Source: Macrotrachela quadricornifera
Taxonomy: Eukaryota > Rotifera > Eurotatoria > Philodinida > Philodinidae
Assembly (NCBI GenBank): GCA_022393335.1
Contig: JAJEKB010021165.1
Location: forward strand, 17,127-81,126
Direction: 5' to 3'
Length of the DNA stretch: 64,000 bases
Shown here: positions 1 through 13,900 of the stretch, one piece after another
Layout of the letters: every line of letters begins with the position of its first letter
How positions within the stretch are numbered: the first letter of the stretch is position 1
The notes under the pieces: model-generated
What the model was told of the DNA's origin: nothing
Database searches by the model: none
The model's input: the letters and a program-made list of their open reading frames with translations, nothing else
Position numbers and translations under genes: made by a program

Positions 1-1314
1 GAGACAAATAGGTTCTTGAAGGTGGAAGGATACTTGTCTTGAGCTCCAAATCACTAAAAACAATCTTCATTGTTTTTCGAGCAAAATCTCCAATGGACGA
101 CGCCATTGTAGATAATAGATTTATATTATTGTAAATCTATCAATAAAAAAATTAATTATAGCTACAAAAACTTTTCTTACCAATTCTTTTGGAAATTGTT
201 CGTTATTTTCATCACGATATGTATCAATTATCATTTTGTTCTGAAATAGGAAGAATAGTAGTTACACTTCATAAATTAAATCTAACCATTATGGATGACG
301 CTGTTAAATAATCGATTTTTTTTGATAATCCAGTTAATCTTTGATCATTTTTGTTTTCGATCGACACCAATTTAGATTCTAACGCGGTAAATCTTCTTTC
401 CAAAGTATTTACAACTGAAAAATCTAATATGAGTGGAATATATGTTGAGTATAATGACGTGGCAATAGCAATTACCTGAATATGTTGTTTCCAAATCGAT
501 ATCATCAGTTCTTATTTGTGAATAATAACCACCTATTAAAAAGAGAATTCATAATAATTGAAACTATTATATAACACTAGCTTTTTCTGTCAATTTGTTT
601 GCGTTTTTTACTAGTACGAGTGTTCGAGTGCTTTCTTTTATTTTTATTTGATTTTGTTGGAGCTATATAGTGATCGCTAACCTCGTCATTCATATCGAAA
701 TTTATGATTTCTTCTTCATCACTTTTTGCTAAAAATGAAGATTATTCCATTGAAAATTAATATATATCAATAGTTTTTTAAAATAAATTACGTGGTGATG
801 ATACGTCAAATGTTATTGATGATTCCCTTTGAAAATGAGATTGAGTTGTAATGGGTCGTTGTGAAATATCTAATGTTTCATTAATATCATAATTATTATC
901 TTCCCCTGAAGCTATTTCACTTTCTAAAACAAATAACAAGTTCAAGAGAGGTAAAAAGAATATAACTGTTACCACTATCTTGCTGTGATGAGCGAGTTAT
1001 TCTGCAAAGTTCTTTCTCACAATCTGCAAGAGTACCTGAAAAAGACAAATATTCGGATAAATGTCTGAATAAAAAAACTCACCAGCAATCACAATTTTTC
1101 CTTCAACTACTCTATTATGAATTAGAAGTGTTGCTAAACCTGTATCATTGAATTTCTTTATACTACTCTTAGCCACGATTTGATACGAATTGGTATTGTC
1201 GAAGAGGAGAAGGTAATAATTTGCATTGGTCACTGATATTCTTTCCGAAGGTGTAAATATCGTACGAGGAACGCGCTTACGTTGGCTTTTATTAGTAGTA
1301 GAAGAAAAATTCAT
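1..1314 (-). CDS. BEN-domain protein gene, 3' part beyond left edge
   Basis: BEN domains bind DNA or chromatin partners in animal transcriptional regulators and some DNA viruses. I read eight exons on the minus strand: 1314-1083, 1035-973, 923-792, 728-612, 532-476, 414-287, 240-181 and 136 to the edge. All introns are about 45-80 nt GT-AG and every phase closes. The start is the ATG at 1314. The protein begins basic, has an SVTNANYYLLLFD-type beta region and the segment EGKIVIAGTLADCEK, then an acidic stretch, a basic stretch (KSNKNKRKH) and a coiled coil (TLERRFTALESKLVSIEN). The last visible exons read FPKELIYNNINLLS and DFARKTMKIVFSDLEL, which match the start of a BEN domain (helical, with the VFSDLEL core). 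The domain end lies outside the window. The gene follows the transposase-like gene on the same strand with a 350 bp gap, so it could be a cargo or partner gene. Exon model is strong; the BEN call is from pattern memory. Confidence 0.72.
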
Positions 1315-1663
1315 ATTGAAAGAAAATATATCTACAATAATTTTAGATGATACAGCTTATTTTCAATGTTTCTATCTGATATGAATCTATAAGAAAAACA
1401 ACTATACACAATAGATTTTCTGGTTTTAGCAGAAAATTTTTATATAAAATATTATCAAGGCATGGAATCTACTCTACCTCGGGCTGAATGACTGAAATAT
1501 TAATCATAGAAGAAACGTTCTAAAGCAATTCTTTTTTTAAATCCTAATGCTTGAATAAATAAAGATTTTTATTTATCTATGAGATACAACAAGATCAAAT
1601 ATGTCAATAGAAAATAGTTGTATTAGATTTACGATAATTCAATGGTCATAAAAGGTAATCATT

Positions 1664-4600
1664 TTAATCATGCTCATAACCTTGAGAAACAGGGGTAACA
1701 ATAATAAAATTATCTTTTCTAAAGACGATACATAGGTTTAATATCCTCTCCATTGGTATATAGTGGTATGAGGAACCATTTGCTTCAAGTATATGGAAAT
1801 ACCAATTAATACATTTCGATAAGGGCTTATGATAAGACGAAGATATAAATATATCGGAAAATAATTTCCGATTAGGATAATTGTTGATCGCAGCAAAAGT
1901 GGAATTCCTGAAAGTGAAAAAGTATTCGATTGATCCAAATAATAAATCACCAGCGTCATTCGCATATTGTACAAAATAACTGATAGTTGATTGACGTTTG
2001 TGATAATTCAGAGAATGATAAATCTCATATTTAATCGTGCAACGATAATAAATAACAACACATGTTCCACCTTGAATATATCCACAAGCACGTTCATGTC
2101 AATGGGAAAGTTGTTTTACGTCATTAATTGATAAATTTGATAAATCAAAAGCTCCATCAACAATATGTCCATGACTACAATTATTTTCTTGATTTATTTT
2201 ACGCAAGGCAAAATCTACCTGAAGAGAAGAAAATATAGAATACTATATGGAAAAAAATAGATGACTAACGTTGAAATAATGAACAAGTTGATCGCTCCAG
2301 TTACGAGTACCATGCTTGTTTTTTATAAATGCGCCTAGTAAACTCTCCTGTCCAAAGCAGTTTGTGTGGTTCAAACTGCCATAATTTTCGTATTGTGATG
2401 CAAAGTGGATATGCAAATGAAGCACTAGATTTGCTAAATCATCATAATATTTGCCATGATCCTTGTAATACACAGAAATCAATTCGTGGGCTAAATAACT
2501 AGTATTGTGTCCAAAAAGCCTTGTTCCATGTAATATCTATTGTAGAATAATAATAAAACAATTGTTATTTATGTAATGTCAAAACTTACTCGAATAGCAC
2601 ATACGAAAAGTGCTATATGTGCAGCTTTATCCAACGGCATATATTGATAAAATATCGGTAAAAAACCGTACAAAATTAGATTTTTCATTTCTGATGCTCT
2701 AACAAAAAAAATCCATTTCCCTTTTAGCGTGTTATAAATTAGATATTTGAAAGAAATATTGTTTAGATTATGCAAGATATATTTCTGGCTGTCGTATGCT
2801 AATGGAATGCATGAGTCATAGAAAAATTGATCCGAGATAGATACTACATAGGTTTTTTAACATTTGTCTATGACACTTATTGCAATGTTACTTGTAATAT
2901 CTGAGCAACATAGAATATTTACATGTATTGCAGTTAGTGAACGATGATAGAGAAAAGTATCATTGAAATATATTTTATTTATAGTCAAGTATGTTAATGA
3001 AGTCTAAACAAAAAATCCAAATAAATCAATGTCTATAATCTCAACTTAATTCATTATTCAATTATATTTTATCAAATAATATTAACATATCGACATAAAT
3101 TCTAATTTTTCAATCATTAGTCTATTAAATATTTTCGTATAAAGAAAAATACTGTCTAACAGAATCATATTAAAGATTATATTCCGCTAGTATTCATGAA
3201 AAAATTTACTGAAAAACTAGGTTAACTACAGACAGATACGTTTAATTAAAATAAAATGATATTATAATTATAAAATGATGATGGTCTTAATGTGATAATG
3301 TTTGTTGAAGCATATCTATATTATATCAATTGGATAAAGAACATGCAAGTGAAAACATACTTTACGTGGCCAGCATTAATCTGTTTTAATTTTCGATGAA
3401 ATGTGTGTGGAAATTGCTGTGAAATTATTTTTTTATCGATTTCTAATCTTCCCTCTGGAACAATATTTTCATATATTTTTAAAATAACAATACGACCATG
3501 TCTAAGTAAGGTGATATGCATGTAATCCATAATGATTGAAAACGGTAAAGGTACATCCAATATTTGATGAAAAGTGGATATACCTAAATGTCCATTAATA
3601 TTACAATCAGTTAATTCAGCTTCTTTTGATTCTATTAAATAACTCTTGATAGTTCTCATTATTGGAATATCTTCAAATCCATATTGTCGCTTGTTGGATA
3701 CATGAATCCCTTCAATTTTACATAACCAACAAGAAAAATAGCCATTGTTTCCAATGTGATTCAGTGCTAGCTTCATAGCTGGACAATCTGCTATTATTCC
3801 GATGAAATATAAAAACCATCTTTGACCATGAATTATAAAACCTAAATTAAAAGACACAATAACAAGGTTTCGAACATATTTTATTATGAAATATCACCAT
3901 AATGATCATGGCTTAAAGTCACTTAAAACCACTTCGGAGAATATCAGCGGCAATTATAGGTTTACTCTTAATTACTTCTCTATTTCTTTTCTGTCACATT
4001 TCATGGATATATCTATACCTATCTGGAAAGTATGCAATCTATAGTTATTATAAACGTTGTACTTTTTTCTTCATCATTTTCTAAAAAAAATTTCTTTTCT
4101 TGATAGAAACCGTATCAGGAAAAAATAAGCTTAGTAATTCCCATAAAATTTTTTTTTACATCATCTAATACTATCAAGGACGTCCAAAGCCATTCTTACT
4201 GATAAATTTAGGAGACATTTTTTTTATCAAATAACCAACGGTATTGTTAATTTTTTAATGAAAAAAGTTCAACAAACATGAAAATAAAAGACCTTTGTGT
4301 AGTGCAGAACTACTACCTTAACCAGCAGAGATAATAAGGCTTTTAATTCATATGTATCACTAGGTGATTTATTTATTCTTCACATACCTGTTGATTTTAT
4401 TTCCATTATCTTTTTAATATATTCATGTAACCATAGATTAATAACGGGTTGACAAGCTCCAATCCATATTGAGAGTAAAACCATATTTCGACGCTGATAC
4501 CTTAGAACAGGTGGTAGTTCCAATATTGAACAAGACAAAAGCCATAATGACATTTTATTTGATTTTCCTAACGGAATTCCATCAAGATGAAGAAGAGCAC

Positions 4601-5552
4601 TGATAAATGGTTGATGAGGATTGGTTTTCAAAAATGATTGATAAATTTTTTGAAATGGGATGTCATTACTAATGTCAACATACTTCTTGTTAAATATCTT
4701 TGTGCGATATTCACATATGTCAACAAAATGCCGATTTATAATTTCTTGAAAAATTATATTACAATCACTATTAAATATATCTGCATATTGTGTTTTATCC
4801 TTTGATTTACATTTGGTGCATGATACACTTCTGTATTCAATATCAGATTCACATTGTAAACATATTTTTCTTTTAGTAAGTAGGTTGTCGACTAGAAAAA
4901 ATAATAAATAAGAATTAACAGATAATAAAAAATTTTATTATAATGAAAGCTTAGTTTATAGATGATAGTTTTTACATTTACTTCTAAGCGATAATTTACC
5001 CTGTATATATTGAAGAAGTGCATTTAAAGATGTTGGTAAAATATTTGGTTGTGGAATTATTGCATGTATTAGTTTTAATATATCTGATGAACAGGTTTTG
5101 GATAAATTAGCCTTCCTAAAAGCATTAATAAGATTTGTACAAAATTCGTTGATTGAAATATTTGTATATGGATGAACAGGTAAACAAACTTGTTCACTTT
5201 TTGATGAAAATAGTTCATTTAATAAAATCCTATTATCATCGATTATATCATCAACTGAAACAATATCAATTCCTTCAGTTTCTATATCCTGTGCATCAAC
5301 TTCTATAAAAATTGGATCGAAGTCAATGTCATAATTCTGTTGATGTATTTTTATTGTCTCTATTGAATCAGGTTTCTCAAAATTTTGAGAAATCAACATC
5401 AGAAAGATTTTTTTTTTACAAATAACATATGGTAATAGACCGTCAGTTAAATTGACAATCGTTTGTTTTCGTAATCGATTATTTCTTGATGTACGTTGGT
5501 GTTCACTATAATATTCAGCACTCTTCATTGCCTCTAAAAGCTCTGGATTCAT
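1664..5552 (-). pseudogene. Tnp2/En-Spm (CACTA)-type transposase gene with one in-frame stop
   Basis: This resembles the Transposase_21/DUF4218 proteins widespread in invertebrates. Six exons join in phase: 5552-5000, 4891-4388, 3841-3366, 2784-2590, 2536-2270, 2218-1664. Order of landmarks: an N-terminal helical region; a zinc-binding CLQC...CTKC knuckle (exon 2); FISALLHLDGIPLGKSNKMS and ELPPVLRYQRRN; then IIADCPAMK and NGYFSCWLCKIEG (exon 3); VRASEMKNLILYGF (exon 4); ENYGSLNHTNCFGQESLL (exon 5); and a C-terminus ending SQGYEHD, as in intact relatives. A TGA at 2099-2101 interrupts the last exon, yet 145 further codons stay open and family-like to the TAA at 1664. I therefore call it recently inactivated; a sequencing error or readthrough is possible. 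The start is uncertain: an upstream ATG at 5600 is in frame, and a short extra 5' exon is also possible. I see no CACTA terminal repeats in the window, so it may also be a domesticated copy. Confidence 0.72.
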
Positions 5553-5600
5553 TGTACCTACATAAGTAAAAATTATACAGCAGAAATATCGTGAACTCAT

Positions 5601-7440
5601 ATATTACCTTTCCTGAATGTCAATTAGAAAAAGAAAATCACTATCTATTAAAAATCAAAAGAGAAATATTTCGAAATTTTAGTAAAAGACATTTCACATG
5701 CATATTTCTTGCAATACGAGATATTGAACACTTGTTCAAGGTCTTTTAGGAAAAACTGCCAGATATTAATTTGTTTAACTTATAAACCATAGTACTTTCA
5801 ATCGAACCAAATGCAGTGTCAAACGAAAGATGTCACTTAGTAGCAACAAGTGATGAGCTTCTGTTAATCTCTATAATATTTACATTTTATTTATAGTAAA
5901 CCCACTAGAGAAATCTGTAACACTTTATTCTTCCTGAAATATTCTTGATTTTTGCAAAATTTAGAATTGTATATTTTTTGTCCTTGGTCTGTTTACTAAA
6001 AATTTTCAGATTTTATTCTGTATACATTAAGAGTACATTATTTCTTTCCCGTCATTGAATACAATGATTTTTGAGTTGCGTTTGTTAAAATCTAGAGTGA
6101 CCCTGTTACGATTGTGCGGTGCCATTGTTTAAGTGAGACTGTCCGGTATCTCGACTCTAATCAATATTCTCAATGCATTAATGATCCAGTGTTGAAGATG
6201 ACATTGATAGAAATACAAATCTTCTGAAACATAATTTAATAATTTAAAAAAATATTTAAAAAAGAGTTTAAACCAGTATGAGTATGAAAGAATTAAATAA
6301 GTGAATTGCTTTTTAATTTTATTTTCATCTTTCTAGAAATTTATCTTCTGTATGTGTAAACTTACTCTAAACTCAATAACTTCCCTCATCTCTTTAACAT
6401 GCATTCAATATTTCGACATTTAATAACGAGGAGCACATGTTTGTCTAAAATAATACCTCACTAGATGGGTTTTCGATTGATCGCAGAGCATCAGTATTTC
6501 ACACTGGTTACACGTTGTTTATAATCGGCTTCAATCAATATAAAAAGTTGTATCGTTTTTAAAAAAGTGAGAAATGAAGTTAGATTAAAATCAAAGGTTT
6601 TGACTAATTATAATCAAATGTGAACCACTCTTAATCAAATAGTGCTCATTTAAATTTATTTAGAAAATGAAACAATATTGAACGTCTATAAATTATACTG
6701 TCTATATGGATGCAAAATAATCAAATATTGATATGCAGTTTTATCATAAAAGCTAATGTCGAAATCTTCTCAAACCTTTATCAATATACTTTTCTTTATA
6801 AATAGTTCAGCAAACACACGTAATCTATTCAATAGTATTAGTTTCAGAAAGGAAAAATCTCGTAAAAGACCATAAAAAATAAACTTTATGCACGTGCACC
6901 GAGCACGCCAAGGTCTCTCTCATTGCATTGTAATCAAGTTGATCTCGCATTCGAACTAATAGGATATTTCTTCTCAGATCTTACTTAAAATTAACACATT
7001 GTAGATTTCGCTAAAAAGATATTGAGCATATCAATATTGTTATAATTCTTTATCACGTTCAATGTAAAAGCTCGAGCGAAATTTTTATGTAAGTAAACGC
7101 GCTCTTTGAAAATATTGGTTATACATACATAAACCGTATGATATTCATAACAAAATAATCAAAAGTATGCATAAATGAAAACTTTCTCATCAAGTACTGA
7201 TACCAATTACAAAATGTTTTAATTAATACTTTTGCAACTTTTATCAGGTTTCAAAACAGTGTTGGGAAGCTCAAATCTTTCAGAGACTAAATCCTGGCTT
7301 TCTTACTCTAGTCGATAAGCGTGGGTTATCAATGTCAATAGCTGTGTACGGATGCATACGAAGTAGAATGCTGATTTCACATGAGATCATATACTTAGCT
7401 TAAATAGTAATTTATGATAATATCTAAACGTTGTTTACTG
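5601..7440. other. intergenic, nothing recognised
   Basis: AT-rich sequence with frequent stops in all frames. I see no exon-like stretch, no RNA gene I can support and no terminal repeat pair. Confidence 0.6.
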
Positions 7441-7447
7441 TAATCCA

Positions 7448-7783
7448 GTTCTTATGTCAGCCGTGAACAAAGAATATGTACCGCTATAGTTTACTATTAT
7501 CGTAATATAGCGTAAAGCATCGTATATGATTGCCGTAAACAGTATGTATATACAGTTGACTGTTACGGCTTTTTACGACAACATCCGAATACCGTTTACA
7601 GTGACCGTATTGTCACGTCTGTTGTAAACGGCGGATATTTACTGTTATAGTTTACTATTATCGTAATTTGCCGTAAAGCGTCGTATATGATAGTTGTAAA
7701 CAGTTACCGTAAACAGCGGCCGTTTTCTGCCGTAATTGATAGGTGTACGATCGTTTACGGCCAGGCAGCATTGACCTGGGATG
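7448..7783. repeat. CCAGGTC-ended MITE-like element with internal direct repeat
   Basis: The left end reads CCAGTTCTTATG and the right end, read inward on the other strand, CCAGGTCAATG. Inside is an imperfect direct repeat of about 60 bp, at 7485 and 7646 (161 bp apart), sharing TAGTTTACTATTATCGTAAT, and many copies of the word CGTAAACAGT and its complement. CpG-containing words stand out against the AT-rich background. Related ends occur at 21334-21461 and 37525-37642. No coding capacity. A possible non-autonomous DNA element; target duplication not visible. Confidence 0.55.
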
Positions 7784-7784
7784 A

Positions 7785-9999
7785 TCTCTACATATGTAAT
7801 ACAAAATTTCAACGTAAACCAATTCGAAAATAGATCTGGGTATCACTAGATGGCCTTCATAACAATATAATTGACTTGATTCTCATTCAGTGAAGATAGG
7901 AGACCTCAGCCGCTAACTGTCGAGCATTTCAGAGAACAGATATAAGCTCAGATCACTCATTAGTGTTGTGCACTGTCAACTCGACACTTAAGAAGCTGCA
8001 CAACAAACCACAGAAATGCTGCAAAGTTGATGTGGGTTGACTGAGAGATGAGAAAATAAAGCAATCATACAGCGCTGCTCTAAAGAAACAAATGAAAGAT
8101 ATAGAGTTAACATGTAGTATGAAAGAACAGGCCATCAAAATTACAGTAGAGGCAACTGTACCTACAAAAAGAACAATCCATTAGAATATATAGAACAATA
8201 TAAAGGCTTATGTAGGGAAGTTAAGAGATCAGCAAGACAGGACAAAGAACATTGGACACAAGACCAATGCAAGCAAGCTGAAAAAGATCTAAATATTGGA
8301 AATACACGAGAAGCATATGGCCCCATAAGAATGTTAAGAAAAGAATTTGTACCTCGATTAAATGTCATACGAAATCAAGAAGAAACACTGTTACAGACAA
8401 GTGACGACATCAAATGAAGGTGGGCACAGTATCACAGGAGCCTGTATAAGGATCCTGGAGGCAGAGACGACATGGTAGAAGAACTCGAAGACATTGCACC
8501 TCCTGGAAACGAAGGTCCTCAGGATATTTTGTACTCAGAGGTATGCGCAACGATAAATTCATTGAAAATAAATAAAAGTCCGGAATCAGATGGTATAACA
8601 GCAGAAATGCTACAAGCTGGAGGCAAGTTGCAATGATGATAAATCCGCAAACTCTGTAAAAAAGCATGGTGTGGAGGTACGATTTCAGAAGAATGAGGCA
8701 AATCTATATTGGTACCTATACCAAAGAAAGGTGACCTCAGTAATTGCTCAAACTACCAAACAATCTCTCTTATTAATTATACAGGAAAAATACTCCTAAT
8801 AGTACTGCCATATAGATTAAAAATCATCTGGATTCGGACCTCTCAGAAGAGCAGGCAGAATTCAGAAAAGACAGGAATACCGTACATCAAATACTAACGC
8901 TCAGATTATCGGCCGAAAAGGCAAAAAGTATTCGATGTGATCAAACATAAAATTATTTGTCATATGCTAAAATCCTATAGTGTCGACACAAAAATGGTCA
9001 CCCTGCTGAAAAAGATGTACGAAAAGTTACAGTCCACTGTTCACATTGGTAAAGATAATGAAGAGTGGTTTCGAACAGATGTAGGAACTAAACAGAGCGA
9101 TCCTCTGTCACCACTCCTCTTCATCGCATATCTCGATCGAGTAATGGACCAGGTGAGACAGAACATCTGCAGAATCAATACCAGCGGAATATTGATAAAT
9201 AACCTGAGACTAGCCGACGATATCGACCTAGTCGATGAAGACGTTAGCTCACTTCAACGCCAAATAGAGCTAACTAAAACAGCTGCTCGACAAGCTGGAG
9301 TAATCTTAAATATAAATAAAACCAAAATCACGGTATGTGGAGATAGGAATATCGACAATAACAACCAAGTAGTAGGAAACGTCATTGAAAAAGTGTAAAA
9401 ATTTGAACATCTAGGCAGTCTGCTGACATGGGATAATAACTGTTCGGACGAAATAAAAAGGAGAATAGGAAAAGCGGCCGGTACAATGACCTTTTTGAGA
9501 CAAATATGGAATAGCAAAAAACTGAAGCTTGAAAATAAACTTAGAATCTTAACCACATGTGTATTCAATATCCTATTATACGCGTCAGCGACCTGGACCC
9601 TAAAAGAAGCAGACAGGAAAAGACTATTGTCATTTGAAATGAAATGTTACCGACGGATTCTAAGAGTTACTTTGTAAGATATGGTACAAAACGAAAATAT
9701 CAAAGGCAGAGACCGTAATAGACATCATCAAGAAGAGGAAACTAAGGTTGTTTGGCCACATCTGCAGAATGGACGATTGTGGACTGATAAAACATCTAAT
9801 ATTTGGTAAAATGGATGGAAAATCTCGAAGAGGGCGTCTATGCAGAGAATGGCTAGCTGACATAACAGAATGGTGTCAGCTCAGTGGACATGACCTGTTC
9901 CACCTTGCAAAAGATCGGCGAGCATGGAAAAATCTGATTCCGTAAGTGATTGGCCCCAATGAACGCTAAGCCTAAGAGACATGATAATGATGATGATGA
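7785..9999 (+). mobile_element. 5'-truncated, decayed APE-type non-LTR retrotransposon (RTE-like)
   Basis: Reading in frame pieces gives the end of an apurinic endonuclease domain (WVSLDGL, then ISSDHSLVLCTV with the SDH motif, about 7830-8000), a connector, and a reverse transcriptase: VPIPKKGDLSNCSNY at 8709, TKQSDPLSPLLFIAYLDRV near 9090, and LRLADDIDLVDED near 9210, where the catalytic DD pair is kept but the usual F/Y before it is L. Then come ILLYASATWTLKEADRK at 9570 and FGHICRMDD with the RRGRLCREWL tail to about 9945. The 3' end is a short TGA-rich microsatellite at 9982-9999, as in RTE elements. Stops and frameshifts (for example between 8897 and 8937, at 9398, 9677) make it dead. 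The N-terminal half of the endonuclease is missing; the left border abuts the palindromic element ending at 7783. The clade is tentative; CR1-like is the alternative. Confidence 0.85.
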
Positions 10000-10998
10000 G
10001 GTTAGATAAATCATTTACTATAAAAATATTTCGCGATAGTCTTCACAATCAGTTGAAGAAGCTCTCCCTAGAGTAGCAATATCTGTTTTTATAAATCTAT
10101 CACTTATCAATGTTGGGATGACTTTGAAATCAGCTAATCAGTACAGAGTTAATGTTGAATATCTAAACATTTATCGTTAAGGATTTACACAAATTTGTTC
10201 TATTGATATAATCTTCGTCAAAGGAAAAATAACTATTTGAATGACACTATTCATTGTGAAAGGCTGGTCGTTATCGATTGTCTTATAAATGCAATGAAAT
10301 AATCAAAAGCTACTATATCATAAATATGTTTAATTTATAATATTCTTCGTTCTCTCAAATCATTGATGATCACCGATATTACCAGATCTGGAGGTGTTAT
10401 TCAATTATATTTTACTCAAAATGCTACTCAATCTGTATAGCTCCAATCCTATCGACGACTGATTAAATCGTCATTAACACTGGAATACCGTTTCATACAG
10501 TTTGGTCACTGAAAATCTTTTTATAAGGAGCACACTATGATAATTGATCTATGCGTTTTTCTTAATCTAAGTTCATGCTGGCGATTTTATAACGAAATTT
10601 CAATGATAGAGAACATCCTTATTTTCTAATTCTTTATGTTCTCTTTTGTAGGAAAATGAAATCAGAATCAGAACACGCATCATTTACATATAGGAATTTT
10701 TAATTTTTGTCGTTTTAAGAGTATTTTTATTTGATATTTCTACCGAATCTTACAAAGAACGATAAGATCACAATCAATATGGTGTCTAAATAAGTAGAAT
10801 CAGTCAAAAGGTTATAGATTAAAAGATAGAAAAAAGTTTTTCGTATGCAGTCAAGCACCATAGATTAGTTTCAAATTAACATCATCTAACAGCAATAGAA
10901 CGTTCAAAGTTAATTTTAAATTCATCTTTACCATAAATTTGAACACAAGCAAGTTATAATTCACAATTCAATAGAGAAGAAGTGGAGAAAAAAAGAGT
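10000..10998. other. intergenic, nothing recognised
   Basis: Lies between the LINE tail and the last TRPM exon. I see no coding or repeat structure I can support. It includes the TRPM 3' flank. Confidence 0.6.
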
Positions 10999-13900
10999 TC
11001 AAAGCTCATCCTGATTGGGCGATTCGTGTGATATATTGATCGAAGTATCAATTGTCGTGAATGGTTGTCTACTCCTTCGTGATTGTGGAAAAGATAAAGC
11101 TGGTGCGCTCGTTTGCCAGCTTCGATGAAGGCGTTCAGATGGCTCTAGTCGTCCTTGATTAGACACAGATGTTCCTAATAAGAATATCAAAGAAGAATAT
11201 TAAATTAAAATATAGATAATAATTGAAGAATCTTTTAATGCATCCATCGATTATTATTATTGTATTGACATTTTACTTGATATAATTGACATCAATACGC
11301 ATTCTTTCCAAATAAAACAGTAAGAAATCAACATATAATTTACGAAGTCTATTCAATCAAATGAATTAATCGTTAGTTGTCAAGATATATCGAATGATGC
11401 TTCTGCGACACTTGCTCCTCAGACATTTGCTCTTGTGATATTCTTGGACTAACAGTGACGGAGGAAATTCAGATGAGGATGAAAGTGAGGATGAACGAGG
11501 TTGACAATGAGGATACGGAAGTCTTTATACACTTTCTGCATTTTTCCAGTTGGCACTTTTAACTGAGGGCCGTAGGAAAGATAATATCACACGAGCAAGT
11601 GTTTCGGAAGTAACTGTTCGGAGAGTAAAAGCCATTGGGGAATAACTCTCTTACTGGAGAGCAAATGTCCGAGGATCCACTGCCCTGGGGGAGCATCATT
11701 CATGGATTCAGTTATCAAAAATGAGCACAGAACAACTTCTTTCTGTTTTGTCCTGTTCCACAGACGATTTTCGTCCTATTCTGTGCTCATCTCTGATATA
11801 CATTTATTATATCCATACTGTCGAATATCAATTTATAGTACGCTTGTAGACCGATACTGAATAATTGTGTCACATATTTGATATTAATTATTGTTTTCAC
11901 AAATTCACTGCTTTCCTACGAGAGGATTGTAAATAAATTCATTCAAAAATTACCAAATATCATGTTGATCTATCTTAGTTTTCTTGTTTCTTCATCTAAA
12001 ATTCACAATAAATAAAAATCTCTTTTGATAGTAATCATAGATAGTAGATCAAAAGATTATTTATATGACTAAAACTTATCACTATATCGATAAGTGAAAG
12101 ATTAATGTTTTAGCTGCTACAGTGAATTTTAGTTCGATTTGCTACTAATTAGAAGATAATACTTCCTAGTTAGTGCTTCTTTTAGTTTATTAAATATTCT
12201 ATTCTGTATTTGTAAAAATCACGATAAGTGGTGTATAACAAGTTCTCACATATTATATTCTTTTCTTGTATGTTTTGTCAGTAGAACAGATTACATTTAC
12301 AGCATATGTAGTAGACATGTAGATCAACTCTTGGTTAGAACTACATGTATAGCACGTATGCTGTAAATATCAGCCTGTTCTTCTGGCAAAACATACAAGA
12401 AAAGAATATTACATGAAAGAAATCAAAACTTATTACATATTCTTTATACTATAATACCCTGTGGAAAATTGTATATAAAAAACGTATGTAATAGGTTGCA
12501 TCAGTACAATAGAAAGTTGTCAGATTTTCCAGAATATTTCCAAATATAGGATTTTTTCACAAAAAATACCTCATTAAATATACAAACTGGTGCCGAAGAA
12601 AAGAATAGTTATAGTTATGTTTGAATAGAAGAAAGTAGTTTAACAAAAGAAATGACACTTGATCATCTATGAAAAACAGTTTTATCGCTTCATTCAGTTA
12701 TTCCATTCAACCATATCTTTTAAAGATAAAAAATAACATAATTGAAAATTTTTTCTCGACTTTGACATTGAAATTCCAGATTTTATACCTAATAACTCTG
12801 TTGCAGCAGGTAAAACATGCATCTTTCACTTATCAACGTGTTGATAAGTTCCAATCACATTAATAATCTTTTGGTCTATTGTCTATGATTGTCATCAAAA
12901 GAGTTTCTTATAAATGAATTTATTTACAATCCTCTCATGTGAAAGTATCAATTCAATTCAAAAATGAGAACTAAGCTTGATAACCGAACAGAATATTGCA
13001 AGACAAATCGTCGCAAAGGATAAATATTTGTGTATTATCAACTGATTTTATTAGAAAGTGAGAATAAAGAGTGAAGAAAAACAATGAGAAAAGACAAAAA
13101 TATCTAGGAGAATGCAATATATTAACAACAAATCGAAAAACTTTTCCGATATTGCGTTGGAAGAATCTTTTTTATGAAGTCCTCTACCAGAATCCAGTCA
13201 GACAAGTGTAAAAAAACGATGTTTTAATGCGTTAAAATACGCGCTTTTTACATATAAAAGCATCATTTTTGTACCGCTTGTCTGCCCGTTAACATGATGC
13301 TTTTGTATATTATTTCGAACTGTTTTATCGTGTGGATCATTTGGTAATATTTTTTGTCAAAGTTTCTTCAGATATATCTGTAGAAAAATATTTATTTATT
13401 CGGTAAATGTGTTAGTCCTTTTTCAATCCAGTATTTCATTCTCTTAGATACTTTAGTCATTTCTCATTGTCTTTCTTCACTCTTTGTTATTATTCTTTAA
13501 GAAATCAGTTGATACTACACAAATAATTTGTCCTAGCGTCACTAAGCTTACGTGACTTTTGTAAAATTAATGGAGGATCATTGTCTATCTTGACACCTGC
13601 CATTGTTCTCATCATCCAATTAAGTGCATCTTGAAACTAAATAAAAATAAAAAGGGAGATGTTATGAACTAAGAAAATATTAATACTAACAGATGTCATT
13701 TCTGTCATAAATTTATCGAGACGATTATCAATCTGTTCGATACGATTTTGTAAAGTCGAAACAGTTGATTCTACTGATAACGATTTATTATTAGTATCAG
13801 TATGTAAACGTGTAAGTTCATCTTTTAATTGATTTAAATCAGATTTGAGCCATTTGGACTCATCAGTACTAGTTGGTAATAACTCCGATCTAAAAATATC

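Noticed and set aside
10999..11174. Separate small gene
   Set aside because: Acceptor and phase fit it exactly as the last TRPM exon.
10999..13889. TRPM2-type NUDT9 domain at the channel C-terminus
   Set aside because: After the TRP box only a coiled coil and a short Ser-rich tail are present; no Nudix box seen.
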